This document shows positions 41,625 to 51,558 of a stretch of DNA of 64,000 nucleotides, in pieces; the stretch's first letter is position 1, and each line of letters opens with the position of its first letter. The notes beneath the pieces were generated by a model, which was given only the letters and a program-made list of their open reading frames with translations, did no database searches and was not told the DNA's origin. The stretch spans positions 1 to 64,000 of the forward strand of contig PGYA01000004.1 in assembly GCA_002839435.1 (NCBI GenBank), read 5' to 3'. The position numbers and the translations under genes were made by a program. The stretch comes from Candidatus Riflebacteria bacterium HGW-Riflebacteria-2. GTDB taxonomy: Bacteria > Muiribacteriota > Ozemobacteria > Ozemobacterales > Ozemobacteraceae.

Positions 41625-43399
41625 GCTCTGTCTCCCTCGGCAAACTGCAGTTCGTAAAGTTTCTGGTAATGCCCCTTATGTTTGAGCAGTTCTTCATGCG
41701 TGCCCTGTTCTACAAGGCGGCCATTATGTAACACCAGTATGCGACTGCAGTTGCGTATTGTAGAAAGTCGATGCGCGATGATCAGGCTGGTGCGGCTACT
41801 TGTGAGCTGCTGTACGGAACGCTGAATGATGCTTTCGGTTTCTGAATCAACCGAAGAGGTCGCTTCGTCTAGAATCAGAATCTCGGGGTCACTGGCGAGG
41901 GCTCGCGAAAATGCAATAAGTTGCCGCTGGCCGGCTGAAATATTGCTTCCGCGCTCGAAAATCGGAGTGGTGATTCCCTGTGGCAGCTTATCAATGAGGC
42001 TTTCCATCTTTAGTTCAGAAATGATGCGATCGAGTTTGTTCTGGTCGAAGCTGCCTTCTTCCAGAAAAATGTTGTCTAGTATAGTACCTGAGAATATGTT
42101 GACGTCCTGCTGGATCAGCCCGATCCGGCGCCGCAGTGACGAACGCGAGAATTCGCGCAGATCGACGCCGTCAAGCAGTATCTGGCCTCCCTGGTAGTCG
42201 TAGAAGCGCTTGAGCAGCGATGCCAGCGTCGTCTTGCCGGCGCCGGTATGACCGACAACTGCGATTCTTTCGCCTTTTTTGATGGTGAAACTAAGGTCTT
42301 TGAGGATCTGTTTGTCGCTGTTGTAAGCAAAATTCAGGTTGCGAAACTCAATCTCACTGTTAAGACCTTTGAATTCGCGGCCACTTTCGAGATCGGGTTC
42401 GGGCGCTTCATCGAGCAGGCCGAAAACACGCTCGGCCGAAGCCATGGCACTCTGGAAAACCGAAATCTGCTCGCTGATCTGACGTACCGGGTCGAAAAAT
42501 GCCTGAGTGTAGGCGATAAAGGTGATGAGCAGGCCGATGCTGATTTCGCCGGTGCTTACCAGCCACCCACCGTAGGTGGTTACAATCGCGAGGGTAATGG
42601 CACTGAAAATGGTCACGACCGGCGAAAAGAACGAGTTGTAAAAGACTGAGGTCAGTTCGGCTTCGCGCAGGCTGGTGTTCATCTCGTCAAACTTGGCTTC
42701 GCGAGCTGTTTCCTGATTGAAAACGTGAATTACGCTCATTCCAGAAACATTCTCGGCCAGAGAAGCGTTGAGCATTGCCAGCTTAGCGCGCGCCAGCCGG
42801 AAAGTGTCGCGCATTTTGCCTTTGAGCACCCAGACGACGTAATAGAGCATGGGCGACGCCAGTAATGCAGCGAGACCGAGCTTCCAGTGCAGGGTCAGCA
42901 TCATCAGACCGATACCGATGAGGACGCAGATGTCTCCGCTGACATTGATCAACGCCGCTGAAAAAAGTTCGGCCATGGTTGCGACGTCGTTGGTAATGCG
43001 CGTAACCAGGCGTCCTACCGGGGTGCGGTCGAAAAAGCTGATTGGCAGCTTCTGAATGTGCGAGAAAAGATGGGTTCGCAGTTCATGCAGCACCTGCTGG
43101 CCAGTATATTGCAGCAGCCAGTTGCGTGCCGCTAGAATGACGAAGAATGTCGCATGACCGACGGCATAAAGCAGAACATAATACAAGAGCTGTTTCTGAT
43201 TTTGCACTTTGATACCAAGATCGACAGCGCGGCCAAGCAGCAGAGGCAACGAAATCTGAACCGCCGTACCGGCGAGCACCAGCAATACCGACACCAGAAA
43301 ATGCGGGCGCCAGTTTTGCAGGTATGGCAGCATGCGCCTCACCAGGCCAGTATCCCACATTGGGGCCTTTATGTCGTCTTCGTTGAAATAGTCTTCCAT
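41621..43399 (-). CDS. ABC exporter half-transporter, MdlB-like
   Basis: The 592-aa half-transporter has six membrane helices (residues about 25-320) and an ATPase domain with Walker A GHTGAGKTT, Walker B ILILDEATSSVD with the catalytic Glu, and H-loop AHR. Its signature is NISAGQ rather than LSGGQ. It overlaps the preceding subunit by one base (TGATG). With that subunit it forms a heterodimeric exporter in which this chain supplies the normal Walker B and the altered signature. Substrates of the MdlAB/BmrCD class are lipids or drugs; which applies here is unknown. Confidence 0.88.
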   Translation of the reverse strand: MEDYFNEDDIKAPMWDTGLVRRMLPYLQNWRPHFLVSVLLVLAGTAVQISLPLLLGRAVDLGIKVQNQKQLLYYVLLYAVGHATFFVILAARNWLLQYTGQQVLHELRTHLFSHIQKLPISFFDRTPVGRLVTRITNDVATMAELFSAALINVSGDICVLIGIGLMMLTLHWKLGLAALLASPMLYYVVWVLKGKMRDTFRLARAKLAMLNASLAENVSGMSVIHVFNQETAREAKFDEMNTSLREAELTSVFYNSFFSPVVTIFSAITLAIVTTYGGWLVSTGEISIGLLITFIAYTQAFFDPVRQISEQISVFQSAMASAERVFGLLDEAPEPDLESGREFKGLNSEIEFRNLNFAYNSDKQILKDLSFTIKKGERIAVVGHTGAGKTTLASLLKRFYDYQGGQILLDGVDLREFSRSSLRRRIGLIQQDVNIFSGTILDNIFLEEGSFDQNKLDRIISELKMESLIDKLPQGITTPIFERGSNISAGQRQLIAFSRALASDPEILILDEATSSVDSETESIIQRSVQQLTSSRTSLIIAHRLSTIRNCSRILVLHNGRLVEQGTHEELLKHKGHYQKLYELQFAEGDRA

Positions 43400-45201
43400 C
43401 AGCTGCCTTCTTCGAGTTGTGCCTTGATGCGCTGGCGTTCCCAGGCCCTGGCATAGCGGCCTCCGTGCTGCAGCAGTTCTGCATGACTGCCAGACTCAAC
43501 CACTTCGCCGCCGTCGAGGTATATTATCAGATCTGCGTTCTGTAGGCTCACCATACGGTGTGAAACAATGATGCATGTCTGTTTGCGCTCCTGTTTTTGC
43601 AAAGAACTCAGTATGCGCTGTTCGGTTTCGGTATCGACGGCGCTGGTGCAGTCATCGAGCACCAGTATTGGCCGCTCTGCCGCCAGCGCCCGCGCCAGCG
43701 AAACTCTCTGTTTCTGACCACCTGAAAGGTTGACACCACGCTCGCCGAGCATGGTTTCGAGTCGGCCGGAAAAATCTTTTAAATCGTCAGCGAGGCCGGC
43801 ACGCTGTGCAAAAGCCTCGGCCGCCTCGCTGCGCGTCTTGTCGGAGCAGGCAAACAGGATATTCTCACGTATCGTTTCTGAGAACAGAAATGTTTCCTGG
43901 GGTACATATGAAAAAAGTCGGCGCAGGTCGGGCAGGTCGATTTCATGCGAGTCTTTGCCGCCAATTCTTATCTGTCCGCTTTCCGGCGAGAACATTTTCA
44001 TGAGAAGGCGCAGCAGCGTGCTTTTTCCACAGCCGACCGGACCGGTAATCCCGAGCGTTCTGCCTTCCGGCAGTTTGAAAGAGATGTTTTTGAGCGCCGG
44101 TTGTGATGCGCCGGGATAGGTGAAGCAGAGGTCTGCCAGTTCGATTGCATAACCGGCCGGGATCTCGACTTTGTTTGCCATTACCGGCTTCTGGTCGGTT
44201 TCGTTACTATCGACAAGACTTTGTGCAACTGGTTCACGCAGAATCTGCAGGCAGCGTTCCATAGATGCCATGCTGCGCTGATAGAGGTTGATAATCCAGC
44301 CGACAGCCATCATTGGCCAGCTCAACTTGAGCATATAGGCTTCAAAAGCCATGAACGAGCCGAGAGTGATGGTTCCGGCGACAACCATGTTGCCGCCAAA
44401 ATACAGTAGAATTACCATGCCGGCTGCAATCACCAGGTCGAGAGCCGGGTGAAAAAAGGCTTCGACATTGGCCAATCTGATCTTATCTTTGACAAATTCA
44501 CGTCCGCAACTGCTGAATCTGCTTATTTCGCTGTCCTCAGTGTGAAAGCCCTTGATAACGCGTATGCCAGAGAGGTTTTCTTCAGCTTTTGACGAGAGAT
44601 CGGAAAGCCTTGCCTGCACGTCGCGCGAACGATTGTGAATCGTGTTTTTGACCAGCACGACAAGGATCGGCATCATCAGGAATGGCAAAAGTGTTATCAA
44701 AGTAAGCTTCGGCGAGAGCCAGATCATAATGAACGGAATGGTCAAGAAATAGAAAGATGCGTCAAGCGTAATCAGAACACCGATTCCGAGCATGAAGCGG
44801 ATTTCCTGAATGTCGTTGGTCAGGCGCGACATGATGTCGCCGGTGCGGGTGCGACTGAAGTAGTGAAACGGCAGTTTGAGCAGGTGTGAGAAGAGTGCTT
44901 TTCTCAGGTCATAGACCGATTTGTGTGAGGTGCCGAGGAAGAACTGGCGCCAGAAAAACCTGAATACTGCCTGTATTATTGCGGTCACCAGCAGTCCAAT
45001 ACCGCAGTAAACAATAGTGCGTATTTCACCACCGCGTTCTATGGCATCAATGGCCAGTTTTATAATGATTGGCGGCATGATGTCGGCGATATCTACTATA
45101 ATCAGAGATGATACACCGTACAGAAGATGCCGGCGATAAGGCCGGAGCAGTTCCAGGGTATATTTCTGTGCTGTGATGTGGTTCTGCGCCTGTTGATTCA
45201 T
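43399..45201 (-). CDS. ABC exporter half-transporter, MdlA-like
   Basis: The 600-aa half-transporter has six membrane helices and an ATPase with Walker A GPVGCGKST, a normal signature NLSGGQKQR and H-loop SHR. The Walker B reads ILVLDDCTSAVD, so the catalytic Glu is replaced by Asp, as in the degenerate site of MdlA-type subunits. Paired with the next gene's altered signature, one of the two ATP sites is inactive. The ATG at 45201 is chosen; an upstream TTG would add 12 residues. It heads a three-gene operon with MdlB and the UDG-like gene. Confidence 0.88.
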   Translation of the reverse strand: MNQQAQNHITAQKYTLELLRPYRRHLLYGVSSLIIVDIADIMPPIIIKLAIDAIERGGEIRTIVYCGIGLLVTAIIQAVFRFFWRQFFLGTSHKSVYDLRKALFSHLLKLPFHYFSRTRTGDIMSRLTNDIQEIRFMLGIGVLITLDASFYFLTIPFIMIWLSPKLTLITLLPFLMMPILVVLVKNTIHNRSRDVQARLSDLSSKAEENLSGIRVIKGFHTEDSEISRFSSCGREFVKDKIRLANVEAFFHPALDLVIAAGMVILLYFGGNMVVAGTITLGSFMAFEAYMLKLSWPMMAVGWIINLYQRSMASMERCLQILREPVAQSLVDSNETDQKPVMANKVEIPAGYAIELADLCFTYPGASQPALKNISFKLPEGRTLGITGPVGCGKSTLLRLLMKMFSPESGQIRIGGKDSHEIDLPDLRRLFSYVPQETFLFSETIRENILFACSDKTRSEAAEAFAQRAGLADDLKDFSGRLETMLGERGVNLSGGQKQRVSLARALAAERPILVLDDCTSAVDTETEQRILSSLQKQERKQTCIIVSHRMVSLQNADLIIYLDGGEVVESGSHAELLQHGGRYARAWERQRIKAQLEEGS

Positions 45202-45270
45202 ACCCGCAAGGCTAAACCCCGCCGTTGTGATTGTCAATCACTAACTGCGTCAGCCACTGCACAAAGGGTG

Positions 45271-46884
45271 TCATGCCGGCCTGTTCGATTCGCGCAGCAT
45301 TCGTCGCAGCACTTTTCCGACAGCTGACTTGGGAAGACTGTCGCGAAACTCGATATCGCGCGGAACCTTGTAGTTTGCCATGTTTTTGCGACAGAAGTCG
45401 ATGAGGTCTCTGCGGTCAATGGTTGCGCCATCGGCTGGAACGACGAACGCGCGAGGGGCTTCGCCGCGTGTCGGGTGTTTGATGCCGACGACCACGGCTT
45501 CTTTGATCTTAGGGTAACGGAAAAGGATCTCTTCAATTTCGCGTGGGTAAATATTGTAGCCGCCGCTGATGATAAGGTCTTTTTTGCGGTCGGTTACATA
45601 AAAATAACCTTCAGCATCACGGTAGCCTATGTCGCCAGTATAGAGCCAACCGTCGCGCAGAACCAGGTCGGTCTGGCCAGGCTGCAGATAATAACCTTTC
45701 ATGACCTGCGGGCCTCTTATAACTATTTCGCCATGTTCGCCATCGGGCATTTCACGGGTGCCGTATTCGACATCGACGATTTTTGCTTCGGTAGACGGCA
45801 ACGGCAGGCCAATTGATCCTGGCTTGCGGTTTCCGAAGATCGGATTGAAATGGGTGACGGGCGAGGTTTCGCTGAGGCCGTAGCCTTCGACGATTTTTGC
45901 ACCGGTTTTTTGCTCGAACAGTTCCATCTGATTGACGACCAGCGGTGCTGAGCCTGAAATGATAAGTTTGAGCGACGAAAGGTTGTAACTGTCGATGTCT
46001 TTCTGGCTGAGGCAGGCATTGAATATAGACGGGGCCGAGGCCATGCAGGTGATTTTCTCAGTTTCAACCAGGTTCAGCAGGGATTTCGGCGTAAAGCGTG
46101 GCAGTGGAATCATCGTGCTGCCAAGCGCTACCGGCAGGATTACCGTTACAGTGAGTCCGTAGATGTGAAAGTAGGGGAGGACTCCGACAAATTTTTCCTG
46201 CCCGGGTTTCAGAACGTGAAACATTCTCTCGCTCTGTAAAACGTTGGCGGCGAGGTTGGCATGGGTGAGCATGCAGCCCTTTGAGATTCCGGTGGTGCCG
46301 CCCGTATACTGCAGAACGGCGAGGTCTTCAGTCGGCTTTATATTGTTGCAGCAGTAGCCTGAATTTTCATGCAGAAGCGCCGACCAGCTGAAAACGCGCT
46401 CGTTGTCGATTATCGTTGCAGCCGATTCCGCGGTTTCCATTACGATAAAAGCTTTTTCGAGTCGGGTGTTGGCAAAGACCGGGGCTAACTTTGCCCAGAG
46501 CTGCTCGTTGGCAATGACGAAGCGTGCGCCAGAGTCGTTGAATTGATGAACCAGTTCCGATTCCATGTAAAGAGGATTGGTCATAACACCGACTGCGCCA
46601 GCTTTTATCGTGCTCCAGAAGGCCAGAATGGTTTCGCTGCAGTTGGGCAGAAATATAGCTATACGTTCCTGCTTTTCGATTCCGTGAATTCTGAGATTGC
46701 CGGCAATTTTGCTGGTAATTGCTGCAAATTCCCGGTATCTCATGCTGATCTTGCCGTCATGTATGGCTGTATGCTCGGGGTAGTTGTGGGCGGCTGCCTC
46801 GATAAAGCTGGTTAACGGCGGCAATTCGCGTGTGATTTCGGGCGGTACTACCTGATCATAACTTTTCAGCCAGACTTTTTCCAT
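45271..46884 (-). CDS. Long-chain acyl-CoA ligase (AMP-forming)
   Basis: The 537-aa enzyme of the ANL superfamily activates fatty acids to acyl-CoA. LQYTGGTTGISKGCMLTHAN is the AMP/P-loop motif, GYGLSETSPVTHFNP is the A5 motif, and GWLYTGDIGYRD plus DRKKDLIISGGYNIYPREIE mark the hinge. The C-terminal catalytic Lys is in PKSAVGKVLRR. There is no signal peptide. GGAGA precedes the ATG. The gene is a single unit divergent from the M30-like gene. Confidence 0.9.
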   Translation of the reverse strand: MEKVWLKSYDQVVPPEITRELPPLTSFIEAAAHNYPEHTAIHDGKISMRYREFAAITSKIAGNLRIHGIEKQERIAIFLPNCSETILAFWSTIKAGAVGVMTNPLYMESELVHQFNDSGARFVIANEQLWAKLAPVFANTRLEKAFIVMETAESAATIIDNERVFSWSALLHENSGYCCNNIKPTEDLAVLQYTGGTTGISKGCMLTHANLAANVLQSERMFHVLKPGQEKFVGVLPYFHIYGLTVTVILPVALGSTMIPLPRFTPKSLLNLVETEKITCMASAPSIFNACLSQKDIDSYNLSSLKLIISGSAPLVVNQMELFEQKTGAKIVEGYGLSETSPVTHFNPIFGNRKPGSIGLPLPSTEAKIVDVEYGTREMPDGEHGEIVIRGPQVMKGYYLQPGQTDLVLRDGWLYTGDIGYRDAEGYFYVTDRKKDLIISGGYNIYPREIEEILFRYPKIKEAVVVGIKHPTRGEAPRAFVVPADGATIDRRDLIDFCRKNMANYKVPRDIEFRDSLPKSAVGKVLRRMLRESNRPA

Positions 46885-47072
46885 TTGCTGTCTCCTGCAA
46901 TTGTTTGCATAGTTTTAGCACAAAATATAACGGTCCGGTAGATGCCTCCCCGCAAATTTCTGCAGCTCTTATGCGCATGTTTTTTTTGGTGGCAGGATAT
47001 GATAAACTACTGGCGTAGTATAAAATATCACGTATATTTTTATAAGATTTCTACCACAGGATGGATAAATAT

Positions 47073-48779
47073 ATGACAGCACAAATCATAAAGCGACTCA
47101 CAGTTATGGGGCTGCTTGTTTCAGTTTTCATTTTTTCAGGATGCGGCGGGGGCGGTGGCAGTAATCCAGCGGCTCCAGGCACTGATTACTCGACAACCTC
47201 TGAGCTGGCGCCTAATACGCTTTCTTCTCTGGCTGCGCCGGCTGAAGTTTATGAACATAGTTCAACTGCGGGCAACGTATCGGTCAAGATGCCGGTTGAG
47301 TCGGGCGTTGCCGTTGACTATGCCCTGGTGGTAGTTAATTCATCCAATAAGGCGCAGTCTATCAAGTTGCGGCCGGAGTCTTACGTTCTCTCTGGCTCTC
47401 TGCTGGCTCAGGCCGAAGCGGAATCGCTCAAGGCTTCGCGCATTTCGTTTTCTCCAGCCGATTCTCTGGTCGAAGCCCGCGCCAGACAGGCTCCGTTCGA
47501 AGAAATGATGCGCAAAGATTTCGTCAACAGCCTCCGAAATGCGGGTGGTTCGTCGGCGATCCGCCAGAATCGCACTCTGCGTGCCAGCGATCATTCCGGG
47601 GAAAAGGAAGGCGATATTGTTAATCTGAACATTATAGTTTCCTACGGTTGGGTTGGGCAAACTTACAGTTCGCGCCGTTGCAAATTGGTGCGTATGACTG
47701 ATAACTGCAAGATTTTTGTCGATCAGGATCCTTATGATGGATTAAGTGCTGTCAGTGGAGCTTATGCCATGTCTGATGACGATATTAACCATATTGCCAC
47801 CGAATTCGAAACCTACATATATCGTCTGATGAGCGATAATTACGGTCAGGTCTACGACATTGACGGCGATAAAAGGCTTTCGATCGTGTTTTCTCCGGTA
47901 TATCCCAAAGTTGGTTTTGCCGGGCTTTTCAATACCATTCACATGAATCCTACCAATCCTGATGACAGCAATCAGCGCGATATGATCGGTATCTGGACGC
48001 CGCATGCCCTTTCCACCAGCACTTCAACTGGCGACAAGTGGCGCATGGATTCGCGCGAGACTATAGCGCACGAAATGCAGCATGCGATAAACTTCTCCTA
48101 CAAGGTTTTCCCGGGCGGTAAATTCAAATACCCTGATGATAGTAATTTCACCGAGAATGAAAACTCGTATCTTGAGGATATGTGGCTCGATGAAAGCCTC
48201 TCAGTCGGTTCTGAGGCCCGCTATAGACTGGCTCGTGGTCAGGCTTCGGTACACGAAGCCCGTTTTGATTCATGGGCCTCGAACACAAGTTCTACCTCTG
48301 GTCCGCATAGTTACGGACTGACCAGTTGGGCTTCATCTTTGGGGCATTATGGTCAGAAGGGTCTATTCAACTATTATCTTTTCGAGCAGTATGGCGGTGA
48401 CAAGATCAAATCCATGGTTCAGAGCCAGACAACTGGCGTGAATAATATCGAGGCTGTATACGGCAAGTCCATGAAGGAACTGGCAAAAGGCTTCTCTATG
48501 GCTGTTATCAACGAAAGTCTGAGAAATGAAGGCTTGACAAGTGTCGGGTCTATTGCCCCCAGCTACAAGTTTTCAAAACCGGTGGGTCTCAACTTGGCGG
48601 AACAGGTGGTAACGCTTGGCTATACGCCGATCAGCCTGTCTGTTCCGGGGATGGGCACTGCCTACTATCTGCTCAAACAGCCGGCTGATTTTGCTGGCGG
48701 CGAAGAATTTCAGTTCAGAGTCGAGTCTACGCAGAGTGAACCGGTTGAAATAATGCTCATGCGCCTGCCCAACCCGTAG
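47073..48779 (+). CDS. M30-like secreted zinc metalloprotease lipoprotein
   Basis: The 568-aa protein has a lipoprotein signal with lipobox FSGC, then a glycine and serine linker. A protease domain contains the zinc motif ETIAHEMQHAINF (about residue 340) and WLDESLSVGSEARY some 45 residues later, whose Glu would be the third ligand. That spacing fits gluzincins, and the WLDE-S pattern fits the M30 hyicolysin family. The region between holds many Asn/Asp and Tyr residues. AGGATGG is spaced for the ATG at 47073 rather than 47061. It is alone on the plus strand. Substrate unknown; surface-bound proteolysis is likely. Confidence 0.8.
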   Translation: MTAQIIKRLTVMGLLVSVFIFSGCGGGGGSNPAAPGTDYSTTSELAPNTLSSLAAPAEVYEHSSTAGNVSVKMPVESGVAVDYALVVVNSSNKAQSIKLRPESYVLSGSLLAQAEAESLKASRISFSPADSLVEARARQAPFEEMMRKDFVNSLRNAGGSSAIRQNRTLRASDHSGEKEGDIVNLNIIVSYGWVGQTYSSRRCKLVRMTDNCKIFVDQDPYDGLSAVSGAYAMSDDDINHIATEFETYIYRLMSDNYGQVYDIDGDKRLSIVFSPVYPKVGFAGLFNTIHMNPTNPDDSNQRDMIGIWTPHALSTSTSTGDKWRMDSRETIAHEMQHAINFSYKVFPGGKFKYPDDSNFTENENSYLEDMWLDESLSVGSEARYRLARGQASVHEARFDSWASNTSSTSGPHSYGLTSWASSLGHYGQKGLFNYYLFEQYGGDKIKSMVQSQTTGVNNIEAVYGKSMKELAKGFSMAVINESLRNEGLTSVGSIAPSYKFSKPVGLNLAEQVVTLGYTPISLSVPGMGTAYYLLKQPADFAGGEEFQFRVESTQSEPVEIMLMRLPNP

Positions 48780-48803
48780 GTTGGTTCTGATCGTGACAGG
48801 CCA

Positions 48804-51299
48804 CTAATCGGCGATTGTGGTGGGGGCAGCCGGGGCTGGAACTGGTTCTGGCTGTTTGTGCTTGAGGGTGCGTCCGCGGTGCTTGACGTGGGCGTCGAAC
48901 CATTCGAACATTTCTACTAGAGTGTGCAGAATTGATTCGCGTGCTTCGTAGCTGTGCCCTTCGAACGGCAGCACAACGAGGCGGACGGTGCCGCCGTGGC
49001 CTTTTATCGCTCCAAACATGCGTTGGCTCTGAATCGGGAATGTTCCCGGATTCGGGTCGTCGGCACCGTGCAGCAACAGGATCGGCTTTTTGATCTTGTC
49101 GGCATGGGTAAAGGCAGACATCTGGGTATAAATGTCGCGCGCCTCCCAGAAGGTGCGGCGTTCGCCCTGAAAGCCGAATGGCGTGAGCGTGCGGTTGTAG
49201 GCACCACTGCGTGCAATTCCGGCAGCGAACAGGTCGGTGTGCGCAAGCAGGTTGGCGACCATGAAGGCGCCGTATGAATGGCCGGCGATCCCGATGCGAT
49301 CGCGGTCGGCCACGCCAAGTTCGACGAGCTTATCGACAGCGGCTTTGGCGCCTGCACTGATCTGCTCGACAAAGTTGTCGTTGGCAGTAAGCGGGTCGCC
49401 GACAACTGGAATTGTGGCACTGTCGAGCACGACATAGCCGCGCAGCAGAAAGAACAATATCGAAGTGCCGCTGATGCGTGCGTATCGGTTGGTTGCCGCC
49501 CGCACCTGTCCGGCGGTGCTGATGTCTGTATACTCACGTGGATATGCCCATACTATGGCCGGGTATCGGCGTCCGGGTCGATAATTGAGAGGGTAGTAGA
49601 GAGTGCCTGAGAGTGGTATGCCATCGTTGCGTTCGTATTTGATCAGCTCTTTCTTTACGTTTGCAAGTTCCGGCGCCGGCGGTTCAAACGAAGTCAGTGC
49701 GCGCGGTTCGCCGGCGGTGTGGGCGGCGATGCTCCGGGTAAAGTAATTCGGCGGAGTTTCAACGTCTTCTCGACTGGTGATAATCGTTTTAAGGCTGTTA
49801 TCGGCGAAATCGACGAAGCTTTCGAAAACTTCATTCCCCGACACTATTATGTCCTGTTTTTCGCCGTTGAAAAGGTTATAGCGGCGCAGAAACGGGCAAA
49901 ACCCTTGTGGTGTCGCGCCTTTGCCATCGAGATAGACCCAGCTGTCGTCTTCAAGAATCGCGAGAGATTCACCTGCGCTGTTGACACGGTAGACCATGGT
50001 TCCTTCATCGTTATACTGGTCAGAATAGTTGCGTGAAAAAACGACATGGCTTTCAGAAGCAATATTATTGCGGCTCATGTCGATAATTCGCGATTTGATC
50101 CACTTGGTGTCACGGTCGTAATCCCAGATCATCGCCATGTCTTTTTTGTTGAACTGGTCGAGCCCGGAATAGCGCATAGGCAGTCGAATAATTTCGCGAG
50201 GTTCGCCTGTGAATGGTGCTTCAAAAGCTTTCAGGACATCTCTGAATTCAGCGCTGCGGTTAGGATCGCCGCCGTCGAGAGCTTCGATCCAGCACAGGGT
50301 TGCCGGTTGCATTCTCTGCCAGAAAGGCGAACGCATGCCGGTGATGACACCCTCAATCGGAATTTCTTCGCCGGCCGGTTGTTGAGCCAGGGTCTTGAGG
50401 TGGCGGCCGTTGATATCCCACAGCTCGTAACGATGGGCAAAACGCCCGACGGTGACGGTTCGCGAGAAAGGCCGCTCGATAATTTTTACCAGAGAGAACC
50501 TGCCGTCAGGAGAGGAAGAGACATTGCTGATAAGTGCTGGTGGGCCAAATTTCGCCCCTTTGCCGGTGGCGACGTTGTAGCTGTAAATCTGCGCGGTAGC
50601 GTAATATTCAAAAAGTTTTTCGTCGTGGTCTGTTTGAATCAGATCCTGAAAAGTGCGTACCTGTGAGACGCGCCCGCTGGTTTCCTGTATGTCGGGAGTT
50701 TCCGGTAACAGAGGGGCTTCCGGTGGCAGGCCGCGTTTCTCGGGCCAGAGCGGAACATAGAGCGTCCGGCTGTCGCGGCTCCACCAGAACGGGGTCAGCA
50801 GCACCGAGTTGAGCCGGGGCGGTGACAGGCGCCGGCTGGTTCCCTTAAATGGATCGAAAATCCAGACTTCTGAACCGCCTTTTTGATAGAGCGCTGCGAC
50901 AAAAAGCTTGCCATCTGGCGACCAGGTAGGGTGCCCGAATTTTTTGCCGTCGGGAAGCTTTATAGGTGTGGTTTTGCCGGTTTTGAGGTCGAGCAGCTGC
51001 ATCGACTGCACGTAATAGCTACGCTTCGGAATGTTGTAGCGCGTGAGAATACGCATGCCGGCCAGCCTGGCCTGCGGCTCGGCGAGATCTTCGAGGCTGA
51101 GCTGAGTGGTTGATTCGACCAGCAGCGCAGTTTTACCCTGCGGGTTAACGGTCAGTTGTGGCGGGTTGGGTTTATCGACTATTCTTACAACCTGTTTGTC
51201 AGGAACGCGGTAACCTTGTTTGGCCATAGTGTGATTCACTGCTGAGAGAGAAAACACCAACAGACATATCAGCAGCCTGGTCAGTTTGTTTTTTCCCAT
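48804..51299 (-). CDS. Exported S9 peptidase, glutamyl endopeptidase-like (S9D)
   Basis: The 831-aa protein has a signal peptide (LLICLLVFSLSAVNHTMA), a beta-propeller-like region (about 60-560) and a C-terminal alpha/beta hydrolase. The hydrolase has the nucleophile Ser in GHSYGAFM, the Asp in LLHGADDPNPGTFPIQSQRM and the His in EGHSYEARES. The DPNPGTFPIQSQR segment matches plant chloroplast glutamyl endopeptidase (S9D) better than dipeptidyl peptidase IV. The C-terminus is proline-rich (KQPEPVPAPAAPTT). The binding site AAGGG fits the ATG. It ends 24 bases from the convergent M30-like gene. Confidence 0.88.
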   Translation of the reverse strand: MGKNKLTRLLICLLVFSLSAVNHTMAKQGYRVPDKQVVRIVDKPNPPQLTVNPQGKTALLVESTTQLSLEDLAEPQARLAGMRILTRYNIPKRSYYVQSMQLLDLKTGKTTPIKLPDGKKFGHPTWSPDGKLFVAALYQKGGSEVWIFDPFKGTSRRLSPPRLNSVLLTPFWWSRDSRTLYVPLWPEKRGLPPEAPLLPETPDIQETSGRVSQVRTFQDLIQTDHDEKLFEYYATAQIYSYNVATGKGAKFGPPALISNVSSSPDGRFSLVKIIERPFSRTVTVGRFAHRYELWDINGRHLKTLAQQPAGEEIPIEGVITGMRSPFWQRMQPATLCWIEALDGGDPNRSAEFRDVLKAFEAPFTGEPREIIRLPMRYSGLDQFNKKDMAMIWDYDRDTKWIKSRIIDMSRNNIASESHVVFSRNYSDQYNDEGTMVYRVNSAGESLAILEDDSWVYLDGKGATPQGFCPFLRRYNLFNGEKQDIIVSGNEVFESFVDFADNSLKTIITSREDVETPPNYFTRSIAAHTAGEPRALTSFEPPAPELANVKKELIKYERNDGIPLSGTLYYPLNYRPGRRYPAIVWAYPREYTDISTAGQVRAATNRYARISGTSILFFLLRGYVVLDSATIPVVGDPLTANDNFVEQISAGAKAAVDKLVELGVADRDRIGIAGHSYGAFMVANLLAHTDLFAAGIARSGAYNRTLTPFGFQGERRTFWEARDIYTQMSAFTHADKIKKPILLLHGADDPNPGTFPIQSQRMFGAIKGHGGTVRLVVLPFEGHSYEARESILHTLVEMFEWFDAHVKHRGRTLKHKQPEPVPAPAAPTTIAD

Positions 51300-51503
51300 A
51301 AATGCACCCTTTCAATTTTTTTTTAATACTAATTGAAACTGACTCTAATAACAACCGCATCGCCGGCAAATCAACAATTTTTGTGCAAAATAGCAGGCAT
51401 CGCAGGTGGATTCTGCGACTTCGCCTGACCCTGCTTTGCTGCAGGCTTCGCATGGCGACGAGCGGCTCGTGCAGCATTACAAAGATGGGAAATCGAGCCG
51501 GCA

Positions 51504-51535
51504 AATAAAAAGGCCGGGGCGATAGGCCCCGGCCT
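51504..51535 (-). terminator. Intrinsic terminator after the C39-like peptidase gene
   Basis: A 10-bp GC-rich stem (51511-51520 with 51526-51535) with a 5-base loop is followed on the minus strand by TTTTTATTT. The rest of the gap 51300-51558 shows only AT-rich sequence around 51310-51350. Confidence 0.92.
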
Positions 51536-51558
51536 CTGTAAAGCTTTTGAGTGAGATT

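Noticed and set aside
50046-50666. Plus-strand open frame of 206 codons inside the S9D peptidase region
   Set aside because: The minus strand is clearly the coding strand, with catalytic Ser, Asp and His in order; this frame has low-complexity arginine-rich text and no start signal.
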